Source: JACVRW01 sp035705985 (GTDB lineage: Bacteria; Actinomycetota; Thermoleophilia; Solirubrobacterales; Thermoleophilaceae). Taken from it: a stretch of DNA of 30,164 nt. Below are positions 1 to 5,971 of this stretch, one piece after another (the stretch's first letter is position 1; each line of letters opens with the position of its first letter). The notes under the pieces were generated by a model, which saw only the letters and a program-made list of their open reading frames with translations, was not told the origin of the DNA and did not search any database. Where the stretch lies: assembly GCA_035705985.1 (NCBI GenBank), contig DASSVP010000054.1, positions 1 through 30,164 of the forward strand, written 5' to 3'. The position numbers and the translations under genes are program-made.

Positions 1-50
1 GCGGCGTCGTCAAGCAGGAGCTGCGCGCGGCCCGGGCGAGCGCGGGCTGA
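1..50 (+). CDS. C-terminal end of an upstream gene (partial)
   Basis: The first 50 bases read in one frame as a short tail (GVVKQELRAARASAG) ending in TGA at 48-50. It is charged and alanine/arginine-rich like the C-terminus of a soluble protein. The rest of the gene lies outside the window, so no function can be assigned. It could also be chance, since GC-rich DNA has few stops. Confidence 0.35.
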   Translation, partial: GVVKQELRAARASAG

Positions 51-129
51 GACGCATGTTCGGCACCGTATAGGGGCCCAACATGCGGAGCGTGAGCGGC
101 ACCGGCTGGTCGGCAGGGCCGCGTCGGGG

Positions 130-135
130 TAGCCT
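130..135 (+). promoter_or_regulatory. candidate -10 box (leaderless start)
   Basis: TAGCCT fits the actinobacterial -10 pattern TANNNT and ends 10 nt before the GTG at 146. There is no Shine-Dalgarno sequence in between. This favours the GTG at 146 over the ATG at 83 as the real start of the dehydrogenase. Confidence 0.35.
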
Positions 136-145
136 GCCCGGCGGC

Positions 146-1309
146 GTGGCCACCCTGGACCTGATCCCCACCGACGAGGAGCGCGAGATCCGCGCCGCCG
201 TGCGCGGCATCTGCGACTCGTTTCCCCAGGACTACTCGCGCAGCAAGCACGCCGCCGGCGAGCCGCCCACCGAGCTCTGGGACGCCCTCGCGGAGAAGGG
301 CTATCTCGGGATCAACCTGCCCGAGGAGTGGGGTGGCGGCGGGCTCGGCATGTCGGGCCTGGCCGCGGTCGGCCAGGAGATCTCGGCGGCCGGCAAGTCG
401 CTGCTGCTGATCGTGGTGTCGCCCGCGATCGTCGGCTCCATCCTCGCCAAGCACGGCACCGACGAGCAGAAGGAGACCTGGCTGCGCGGGATCGCCGCGG
501 GCACCACAAAGGTCGCCTTCGCGATCACCGAGCCGGACGCCGGCACCAACTCCCACAACCTCGCCACCTCGCTCGAGCGCCGCGGCGACCGCCTGCTGCT
601 CAACGGCCAGAAGACCTACATCTCGGGCGTCGAGCACGCCGACGCGGTGCTCGTGGTCGCCCGCAGCCGGATGGCGGACGGGTCGCTCGGCCTGCCCTCG
701 CTCGCGATCGTGGACGTGGACACGCCCGGCTTCACGCGCGATGAGATCCCGATGCCGTACCTCGGCCCGGACAAGCAGTGGACGCTCTTCTTCGACGACG
801 TCGAGCTCGAGGAGGAGCGGCTCGTCGGCGGCGAGGGCGGCGGGCTCGGGCCCGTCTTCGATGGGCTCAACCCCGAGCGCATCATGGGCGCCGCGATCGC
901 GTGCGGGGCGGGACGGCGCGCGCTCGGCAAGGCGGCCGCCTACGCGAACGAGCGGGCCGTCTGGGGCGCGCCGATCGGCACGCACCAGGGCATCGCCCAC
1001 CCGCTCGCCGAGGCGAAGATCGACCTAGAGCTGGCCCGCCTGATGATGCAGAAGGCGTGCGCGCTCTACGACGCGGGCGCGCCGGGCGCGGGCGAGTCGA
1101 GCAACATGGCGAAGTACGCGGCCGCGGAGGCGGCGATCAAGTGCGTGGACCGCGCGATCCAGGCGCACGGCGGCAACGGCTTCGCGCTCGAGTACGGGCT
1201 GTCCGACATGTGGTGGGGAGTGCGGCTCACGCGGACCGCGCCCGTTTCGCGCGAGATGATCCTGAACTACGTCGCCGAGCACTCCCTGGGCCTGCCGAAG
1301 AGCTACTGA
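146..1309 (+). CDS. acyl-CoA dehydrogenase (IVD/LCAD-type catalytic Glu position)
   Basis: FAD-dependent alpha,beta-dehydrogenase of an acyl-CoA thioester. The 387-aa protein has the full family layout: N-terminal helical domain, the FAD-binding stretch AFAITEPDAGTNS, a central beta domain with LNGQKTYISGVEHAD, and the C-terminal helical domain with IQAHGGNGFALEYG. The C-terminal site that carries the catalytic Glu in medium-chain enzymes reads RTAPVSREM and lacks it. A Glu is instead present at residue 244 (LNPER), the position used by isovaleryl-CoA and long-chain dehydrogenases. I chose the GTG at 146 because the family-like sequence begins there and the 21 codons after the upstream ATG at 83 look non-coding. 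The substrate cannot be read from sequence. Its 3' end overlaps the convergent TetR gene by 83 bp. Confidence 0.9.
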   Translation: MATLDLIPTDEEREIRAAVRGICDSFPQDYSRSKHAAGEPPTELWDALAEKGYLGINLPEEWGGGGLGMSGLAAVGQEISAAGKSLLLIVVSPAIVGSILAKHGTDEQKETWLRGIAAGTTKVAFAITEPDAGTNSHNLATSLERRGDRLLLNGQKTYISGVEHADAVLVVARSRMADGSLGLPSLAIVDVDTPGFTRDEIPMPYLGPDKQWTLFFDDVELEEERLVGGEGGGLGPVFDGLNPERIMGAAIACGAGRRALGKAAAYANERAVWGAPIGTHQGIAHPLAEAKIDLELARLMMQKACALYDAGAPGAGESSNMAKYAAAEAAIKCVDRAIQAHGGNGFALEYGLSDMWWGVRLTRTAPVSREMILNYVAEHSLGLPKSY

Positions 1310-1937
1310 CGCCCTCGAGCAGGAGCGGGATGTAGCGCTGCCCGATCTCGTCGATGAAGGACGGGTCTCCGGCTCCCAGCAGCAGCCGGTAGATGGGGAT
1401 CGCGTGCAGCAGGTCGACCAGCGCGCCGGCGTCGAGGTCCGCTCGCACCTCGCCGCGAGCCTGCCCGCGCTCGACGATCAGCGCGATGATCCTCCGGAGC
1501 GGCTCGATCACCGCCTCGCTGAACCCGCTGTGCAGCTCGGGGTCATCCGCCGCCTCGGCGAGCACGCGCGGAGCGACATTCAACAGGCGTGTGCCCGCGG
1601 TTCGCGCCCGTTGACCCTGAGCCAGGAGCTCGAGATCGCCGACGAAGCTGCCGGTGTCGGGGAACTCGACGCCCGCGGGCGGCGCGAGCTGCTCCACGGC
1701 CGCGATGATCAGATCGGTCTTCGTGGCCCAGCGGCGGTAGATGGTCGTCTTCCCGACCCCCGCCTCTGCCGCCACGCCCTCGATCGTGAGGCCGGCCACC
1801 CCCTGCTCGGACAGCAGCTTCAGCGTGGCCTCCAGGATCGCGTGCTCGGCCTCCGCGCTCCGCGGCCTTCCACGGCCGCGGGCCGGCGCCTCCCCGGCGC
1901 CGGCCCGCTCGGCGTGCTTCTCGGTCGAGCGGCTCAC
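1227..1937 (-). CDS. TetR/AcrR family transcriptional repressor of the adjacent MFS exporter
   Basis: A 236-aa one-component regulator. The N-terminal helix-turn-helix (about residues 30-75) has the hallmark pattern LTIEGVAAEAGVGKTTIYRRW, preceded by a basic GRGRPRS arm. The remainder is a helical ligand-binding domain ending near IGQRYIPLLLEGV. The GTG start at 1937 overlaps the stop of the MFS gene as GTGA, so the two are translationally coupled and form one operon. The likely role is self-regulating repression of the exporter through the palindrome at 3511-3533; this is inferred. The last ~28 residues are Ser/Arg-rich, run antisense into the dehydrogenase gene, and look like a read-through extension rather than a conserved domain. 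Confidence 0.88.
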   Translation of the reverse strand: MSRSTEKHAERAGAGEAPARGRGRPRSAEAEHAILEATLKLLSEQGVAGLTIEGVAAEAGVGKTTIYRRWATKTDLIIAAVEQLAPPAGVEFPDTGSFVGDLELLAQGQRARTAGTRLLNVAPRVLAEAADDPELHSGFSEAVIEPLRRIIALIVERGQARGEVRADLDAGALVDLLHAIPIYRLLLGAGDPSFIDEIGQRYIPLLLEGVSSSSAGPGSARRRSSGSSRAKRARSA

Positions 1938-3490
1938 GCGCGCGCCGGCTCCAGCTCGGCGCCCGCGAGCGCGTGCTTCTCGGCGCGCTCGCGGCTCTGC
2001 CCGGGCAGGACCACGAGGGCCACGAGCGCCCCCGCGAGGGCCGTCGCCGCCGCAACCGTGAGCGTGCTGCCCATGGCCGTGGTGAAGGCGGTCTCGGCCG
2101 CGTTCGACAGAGCCCGCCCTGCGCCGCCGCCGATCCCGTCCGCGATCGCGCTCGCGTGGCCGAGGGAGTCCGAGGCCGCGTCGGCGGCCGGCTCGGGGAG
2201 CGACTTGACCGCGGGCTCCATGTCGGCACCGTAACTGCTCGACAGGAGGCTTCCGAGGATCGCCACGCCGAGCGTGCCGCCGACCATCCGGACGGTGTCG
2301 TTCATCGCCGAGCCGACGCCCGCGTGGTTCAGCGGGACGGAGCTCATGATCGACTCGGTGGCCGGGGCCATCGTGGCACCCATGCCGAAGCCGAGCATGA
2401 CGAGCGACCATGCGACGAGCGAGTAGCCGCTCTCCGCGTCGGCGCTCGACAGCAGGTACAGCGCGAACGCCACCACGCCGAGCCCGATGGCGACCACGTT
2501 GCGTGTCCCGAACCGGACCGACAGCTTCGCGGACAGGGGGCCGCCCAGGATCAGGCCGCCTGCCACCGGCAGCATCCGGACCCCGGCCTCGAAGGGCGTG
2601 TAGTCGAGCACTCCCTGGAGGTACTGGGTCAGGAAGTAGATCGCGCCGAACAGGGCGAAGAACACGAGCGCGATCGACACGCTCGCGCCCGAGAAGCGAC
2701 GCACCCGGAACAGCCGGACGTCGAGCATCGGGCTCGAGCTGCGGAGCTCCCAGGCCACGAACGCCGCGAGGATCACCGCGGCGGCGGCGAAGCCGGCCAG
2801 GATGCGCCCGTCGGTCCAGCCCCACTCGGGCGCCTGGATGATGGCGGCGGTGAGGATGCCGAGTCCGGCGGTCGAGGTGACGGCCCCGATCGGGTCGAGC
2901 CGTGACTGCTTCGGGTCCTTCGAGTCGGGGACCAGCTTCGGCGTGGCGAGCAGCGCGGCCACGACGATCGGGACGTTGATGAGGAAGACGGCGGTCCAGT
3001 CGAATTGCTCGAGCAGCCAGCCGCCGCTCGCGGGGCCGATGCCCACGCCGATGCCGGCCACCGCGGCCCAGATGCCGATCGCCTTCGGCCGCTCCTCGGC
3101 GGGGAAGACGTTCGTGAGGATCGAGAGCGTGGTCGGCATGATCAGCGCGCCGCCGATGCCCATGAGGGCCCTGCTCGCGATGAGCATGTTCGCCGACTCG
3201 GCGAACGCGGAGGCGAGCGATGCGCCCCCGAAGATGATCAGCCCGGCGACCAGAGCGCCGCGGCGACTGAAGCGATCGCCGAGCGCGCCCATGGTGAGCA
3301 GCAGGCCGGCGAAGACGAGCGTGTACGAGTCGACGATCCACTGGAGCTGGCCGCTGCTCGCGTCGAGCTCGCTCTCGATCGTGGGAAGTGCGACGTTGAG
3401 GATCGTGTTGTCGAGCGAGATGGTTAGAAGGGCCACCGACAGGACCAGAAGCGTCCACCAGCGGCGGTCGTGAATGGTCTGTGCTGACAT
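1934..3490 (-). CDS. MFS multidrug exporter, DHA2 (14-TM, EmrB/QacA) family
   Basis: Predicted proton-coupled drug exporter of the cytoplasmic membrane, 518 aa, which fits the 14-helix DHA2 subfamily. Helix 1 carries the DHA2 signature LDNTILNVALP. The loop between helices 2 and 3 carries LGDRFSRR (motif A), and helix 5 has GIGVGIGPASGGWL (motif C of exporters). The start is the ATG at 3490, because AGGAG lies about 8 nt upstream and the protein then begins MSAQTIHDRRWW. An earlier in-frame start at 3547 would place the operator palindrome inside the coding region. It is the first gene of an operon with the coupled TetR gene. Substrate unknown. Confidence 0.92.
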   Translation of the reverse strand: MSAQTIHDRRWWTLLVLSVALLTISLDNTILNVALPTIESELDASSGQLQWIVDSYTLVFAGLLLTMGALGDRFSRRGALVAGLIIFGGASLASAFAESANMLIASRALMGIGGALIMPTTLSILTNVFPAEERPKAIGIWAAVAGIGVGIGPASGGWLLEQFDWTAVFLINVPIVVAALLATPKLVPDSKDPKQSRLDPIGAVTSTAGLGILTAAIIQAPEWGWTDGRILAGFAAAAVILAAFVAWELRSSSPMLDVRLFRVRRFSGASVSIALVFFALFGAIYFLTQYLQGVLDYTPFEAGVRMLPVAGGLILGGPLSAKLSVRFGTRNVVAIGLGVVAFALYLLSSADAESGYSLVAWSLVMLGFGMGATMAPATESIMSSVPLNHAGVGSAMNDTVRMVGGTLGVAILGSLLSSSYGADMEPAVKSLPEPAADAASDSLGHASAIADGIGGGAGRALSNAAETAFTTAMGSTLTVAAATALAGALVALVVLPGQSRERAEKHALAGAELEPARA

Positions 3491-3510
3491 GCGCTCATCT
3501 CCTCTGGTAA

Positions 3511-3533
3511 CGATACGAAACGGTTGCGTATCG
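3511..3533. promoter_or_regulatory. candidate TetR operator overlapping the MFS promoter
   Basis: A perfect 7-bp inverted repeat, CGATACG-N9-CGTATCG, lies in the gap between the divergent MFS and serine hydrolase genes. On the minus strand TATCGT (3510-3515) fits a -10 box for the MFS operon and overlaps the left arm. Such ATACGAAAC-type palindromes are typical of TetR repressors of drug exporters. A repressor bound here would also sit just upstream of the hydrolase start at 3546. Confidence 0.7.
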
Positions 3534-3545
3534 CTAGTGAAGCAC

Positions 3546-4334
3546 ATGTCCTGGATTTATGCAACACCTTCGTTTCGAATTTATGTGGCGGGCGTCGCGA
3601 TGGCGGTGCTGCTCGCTTCGCCCGCGGCCGCTGCTCCCTGGCGCGCCCACGTCCGGGAGGCGGGCAGGTACGCCGAACAGCGGGCGGGGGAGGTGTCGTT
3701 CGGCGTGCGCACGCCGCGGGGTATCAGTGGGGCGGCCGTCCAGCGCACGGTGCCGTCGGCGAGCGTCGTCAAGGCGATGCTGCTGGTGGCCTACCTGCGG
3801 CAGCCGGACGTGCGCTCGCGGCGGCTCCGGCCCTACGAGCGCGTGCTGCTCGGGCCGATGATCCGCCGCTCGGACAACGCGCGCGCGTCACAGGTGTGCA
3901 ACGTCGTGGGCACCTCCGGGCTCGCCCGGCTCGCCGGGCGCGTGCGGATGCGCCACTTCCACGCCACGCGGCCGTGGGGCCTGTCGTCGATCAACGTCGC
4001 CGACCAGACCCGCTTGTTCCTGCGGATCGACCGCTACGTGCCGCGCCGCCACCGCCGTTTCGCGATGAGGCTGCTCGGCTCGATCGTGCCCTCGCAGCGG
4101 TGGGGGATCGCATCGGTGCGACCGCGCGGCTGGGCGCTCTACTTCAAGGGCGGCTGGGGATCGGGCACCGGCTGGGCCGACCACCAGGTGGCGCTGCTCC
4201 GCCGCGGCAGGCGTCGACTCGCCGTGGCGGTGCTGATCACGGGAAGCCCCAGCCACGCCTACGGGAAGGAAACGCTCCGCGGCGTGGCGGCCAGGCTGCT
4301 GCGCGGGCTGCGACCCGGTTCGCGGCCACGGTGA
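3546..4334 (+). CDS. secreted beta-lactamase-fold serine hydrolase (PBP-like)
   Basis: Predicted exported protein of the class A beta-lactamase / D-Ala-D-Ala carboxypeptidase fold, 262 aa. A signal peptide (about residues 1-30, hydrophobic core VAGVAMAVLLASPAAA) is followed by the three active-site motifs in correct order. These are SxxK at S73-K76 (SVVK), SDN at 109-111, and KGG at 201-203 in place of KTG. The class A deacylating Glu (ExxLN) is not evident in the corresponding region, so activity on peptidoglycan or another ester/amide is more likely than beta-lactam hydrolysis. Start at ATG 3546; a GTG at 3585 would shorten the signal peptide. It is divergent from the exporter and shares its operator region. 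Substrate unproven. Confidence 0.8.
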   Translation: MSWIYATPSFRIYVAGVAMAVLLASPAAAAPWRAHVREAGRYAEQRAGEVSFGVRTPRGISGAAVQRTVPSASVVKAMLLVAYLRQPDVRSRRLRPYERVLLGPMIRRSDNARASQVCNVVGTSGLARLAGRVRMRHFHATRPWGLSSINVADQTRLFLRIDRYVPRRHRRFAMRLLGSIVPSQRWGIASVRPRGWALYFKGGWGSGTGWADHQVALLRRGRRRLAVAVLITGSPSHAYGKETLRGVAARLLRGLRPGSRPR

Positions 4335-4352
4335 GCCGGGTAAAGCGGCGGC

Positions 4353-4360
4353 AGGAGGTG
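4353..4360 (+). promoter_or_regulatory. strong Shine-Dalgarno
   Basis: AGGAGGTG lies 7 nt before the ATG at 4368. It is one of the best ribosome binding sites in the window and fixes the start of the small basic protein. Confidence 0.75.
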
Positions 4361-4367
4361 ACTGTGA

Positions 4368-4613
4368 ATGGCTAAGGACCACGGACCCAGCGTCAAGAAC
4401 GACAAGCAGTACGAGGGCCTTCGCAAGAAGGGCATGAGCAAGTCGCGTGCCGCGGCCATCTCGAACTCGGAGGGCTCGTCGAGCCGCGGCGGCAAGAGCA
4501 ACGGCTCGAGCCGGAGCAGGAAGAGCTCGGGCAGCGGCAGCGGCGGCAACACCGCGCAGAAGAAGGCAGCCGGCCGCAAGGGCGGCAAGGCAGCCGCCTC
4601 GAAGTCGAGCTGA
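4368..4613 (+). CDS. DUF7218-like small basic protein
   Basis: An 81-aa protein. Its N-terminus (MAKDHGPSVKNDKQYEGLRKKGMSKSRAAAI) matches my recollection of the DUF7218 family, small actinobacterial proteins of unknown function whose short helical motif resembles the Rho-N/SAP-like fold. From about residue 36 the sequence is low-complexity, dominated by Ser, Gly, Lys and Ala, and ends AGRKGGKAAASKSS. Such a tail resembles the Lys/Ala-rich tails of histone-like proteins and suggests nucleic acid binding; that is inference. The strong SD implies efficient translation. No operon partner: it stands alone before the hairpin-rich region. Confidence 0.8.
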   Translation: MAKDHGPSVKNDKQYEGLRKKGMSKSRAAAISNSEGSSSRGGKSNGSSRSRKSSGSGSGGNTAQKKAAGRKGGKAAASKSS

Positions 4614-4727
4614 CCCCGCCCTGACCCGGAACGCCCGTCCGGCGGCCGGCCGGCCGCCATGCGGCTGATCCGAGGCCGGCCGCCGGCCACGAACGCCGGC
4701 AGCACCGACCCAACGCCCGGCGCGAGG

Positions 4728-4764
4728 CCGGGCGCGCGGCGAGCCTTACGGTCCGCGCGCCCGG
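4728..4764. terminator. 12-bp GC hairpin
   Basis: A perfect inverted repeat (CCGGGCGCGCGG at 4728-4739 and its complement at 4753-4764) encloses a 13-nt loop. There is no T-tract, so if it ends transcription of the upstream gene it does so as a U-less hairpin, as is common in high-GC actinobacteria. Confidence 0.45.
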
Positions 4765-4823
4765 AGTCAGGTGGCCGTCACACAGGGAGGGCACACGGAA
4801 CAAACTCTCAAGGACCCTCCTAT

Positions 4824-4840
4824 CACACCTTTCGGGTGTG
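4824..4840. other. small hairpin CACACC/GGTGTG
   Basis: A 6-bp stem with loop TTTCG, followed by an A-rich stretch (CGAAAAAG) and then GGCGGAAAAC. It sits in the AT-richest part of the intergenic region. Its role is unknown; a terminator reading is weak because no T-tract follows on either strand. Confidence 0.35.
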
Positions 4841-4890
4841 CGAAAAAGCGGGCGGAAAACGACGATATTCACGCACACCTGCCGTATTTG

Positions 4891-4951
4891 CCGGCCGGGC
4901 CCGCGGCGAGCGGGCCTCGCCCCGGCCGGGCCCGCGGCGAGCGGGCCTCGC
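4891..4951 (+). repeat. tandem 31-bp repeat, two copies, each a hairpin
   Basis: A 30-bp unit beginning CCGGCCGGGCCCGCGG occurs at 4891-4920 and identically at 4922-4951, separated by a single C (period 31). Each copy contains a perfect 7-bp inverted repeat, GGCCCGC and GCGGGCC, with loop GGCGA, so the region would form two identical stem-loops in series. Two copies with no spacer rule out a CRISPR array. Confidence 0.8.
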
Positions 4952-4960
4952 GTAACAGAC

Positions 4961-4979
4961 CCTCAAGCGAAGGTTGAGG
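4961..4979 (-). terminator. stem-loop at the stop codon of the small membrane gene
   Basis: CCTCAA (4961-4966) and TTGAGG (4974-4979) form a 6-bp stem with a 7-nt loop over the last codons and stop of the minus-strand gene. A 14-bp perfect palindrome, GTTTCCGCGGAAAC, follows at 4981-4994 inside the coding region. It could contribute to 3' end formation; evidence is structural only. Confidence 0.3.
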
Positions 4980-5232
4980 TGTTTCCGCGGAAACGCATCG
5001 CCTGGATCAGGCTCCACGCCGACACCAGCGCCCAGACGGCTTCCAGCAGCAGGAAGCCCCACTGGTGCTCGTGGGCGGCGAGCACGGCGAGCACCACGGA
5101 GCCGGTCAGGTTGCGCACCAGGTAGGCGCGCGATTCTGTTGAGAGAGCCCCGCGCTGTGCCGCCGCGAACGCGGTAGGGACGAGCAGGGAACCGAGGATC
5201 TCTGGACGAGCTGGCTCACGGAGAACCTCCAA
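4963..5232 (-). CDS. CBU_0592-like small membrane protein, N-terminus probably frameshifted
   Basis: An 89-residue frame whose body matches the CBU_0592-like family of small two-to-three helix membrane proteins of unknown function (AYLVRNLTGSVVLAVLAAHE and WGFLLLEAVWALVSAWSLIQA). The open frame starts only at a TTG (5232) that lies inside a GGAGG Shine-Dalgarno. Six nt after that SD is a GTG (5219) in another frame, reading VSQLVQ, which resembles the usual family N-terminus. An extra dinucleotide within TCTCT at 5199-5203 separates the two frames; removing it would give VSQLVQILGSLLV. So either the gene carries a small indel or the read has an error, or it is rescued from the TTG. Convergent with the DUF7218-like gene. 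Confidence 0.6.
   Translation of the reverse strand: MEVLREPARPEILGSLLVPTAFAAAQRGALSTESRAYLVRNLTGSVVLAVLAAHEHQWGFLLLEAVWALVSAWSLIQAMRFRGNTSTFA
5226..5230 (-). promoter_or_regulatory. Shine-Dalgarno matching the GTG at 5219, not the open-frame TTG
   Basis: GGAGG on the minus strand, 6 nt before the GTG at 5219-5217. It overlaps the TTG at 5232, which therefore has no ribosome binding site of its own. This is the main reason to suspect a frameshift in the gene. Confidence 0.55.
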
Positions 5233-5317
5233 GTCGCGCCGTCGTCAGACCGGGTACGCGCGAGCTCTCGTCCGGGCCACTCGCGATTGGCGAGCAGCAC
5301 CCCGACCGTAGCGATTA

Positions 5318-5383
5318 GGCGGAAAACCGACGCCCTGTCGTCGGTTCGCCCTCCTGGCGACCCGCGCGCCCGCAGGCGACCTT
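5318..5383 (+). promoter_or_regulatory. upstream element shared with 21246-21311 (copy A)
   Basis: The first 40 bp match the copy at 21246 in 34 positions, including 18 identical bases at the left end (GGCGGAAAACCGACGCCC), then CGG(T/C)TCGCCC. The match continues with small gaps through CCCGCAG and GCGA(C/T)CTT. In this copy AACCGAC and GTCGGTT also form a 7-bp inverted repeat. GGAAAACC followed 13 nt later by CGGTTC would suit an ECF-type or other alternative sigma promoter, but a 5' leader RNA is also possible. It precedes the gene at 5429. Confidence 0.6.
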
Positions 5384-5428
5384 GTGGGGGAGGCACCCGA
5401 GCCTCTCGTCGACACAAGGAGAGATGAG

Positions 5429-5971
5429 ATGTGGCAGGAAGCCGGACAGCTCGCCGCGGAGCTCCTGATCCGCGACAACGCGCCCGACCAGGAGCGGATC
5501 TTCGACGGCAAGGACCGGAGCCGCCTGAGGGTTCCCTACGGCGCGCAGGACTCGTTCAAGAGCCGTCTCAACCTGAGCGGCTGGCTCGACGACGAGGTCG
5601 AGGCTGCCGGGCTCGTGGAGCAGGGCAAGAAGCCCACCGCGCTGTCGCTCCTCACCGGTTGGGCGGCAGTCGAGGCGATCCGTGCTCGGCGCTGCAAGAA
5701 CCTCCCGCGCGAGTTCTGCCTCGCGATGACGGGCGACCGCGTCGTCGCGATCGCCGTGAGCGCGATGGCCGAGGGTGACGACACGACGGACATGGTCGTG
5801 AAGCTGAAGCGCGAGGAGCGCGGCTCTTGGGCCCGTAGCGCCGTGCGGGTCGAGCTCGAGAAGCCGGGCGCGACGGAGGGCCGGCTCTCTGTGCCCGGAG
5901 CGGAGCCGTTCCCGGTGAACTGGGGCGGCGACCCGAGCACCGCCGAGCTGGTCGAGTCGCTCAGCGCTTGA
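5429..5971 (+). CDS. hypothetical soluble protein
   Basis: I do not recognise this 180-aa protein. It has no signal peptide and no membrane helix. The N-terminal half is acidic and helical (MWQEAGQLAAELLIRDNA; FKSRLNLSGWLDDEVEAAGL). The C-terminal half looks beta-rich (FCLAMTGDRVVAIAVSAMAE; SWARSAVRVELEKPG), in the style of small PH-like or SH3-like domains that test a property of their own substrate; this is only a structural impression. The start at ATG 5429 is chosen for the AAGGAGAG ribosome binding site 8-15 nt upstream; a GTG at 5384 in the same frame directly follows the shared upstream element. It converges with the TetR gene and overlaps it by 11 bp. Confidence 0.75.
   Translation: MWQEAGQLAAELLIRDNAPDQERIFDGKDRSRLRVPYGAQDSFKSRLNLSGWLDDEVEAAGLVEQGKKPTALSLLTGWAAVEAIRARRCKNLPREFCLAMTGDRVVAIAVSAMAEGDDTTDMVVKLKREERGSWARSAVRVELEKPGATEGRLSVPGAEPFPVNWGGDPSTAELVESLSA

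Larger units (their letters stand above)
4614..4962. other. gene-poor region rich in inverted and direct repeats
   Basis: About 350 bp between two convergent small genes with no ORF I can support. It contains a 12-bp GC hairpin (4728-4764), a locally more AT-rich block (about 4790-4885) with a small hairpin, a motif similar to the shared upstream element (GGCGGAAAACGACG at 4851-4864), and a tandem 31-bp repeat (4891-4951). It may hold transcription terminators or a small RNA; neither is proven. I found no match to a riboswitch I know. Confidence 0.5.

Noticed and set aside
4780..4850. Glycine riboswitch, suggested by ACTCTCAAGGAC
   Set aside because: The diagnostic CCGAAGG core and paired aptamer layout are absent, and no glycine gene follows.
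4891..4951. Possible CRISPR array
   Set aside because: There are only two repeat copies separated by a single base, with no spacers and no cas genes.
5341..5352. tRNA T-arm-like GGTTCG
   Set aside because: No acceptor, D-arm or anticodon stem can be folded around it; it belongs to the shared upstream element.
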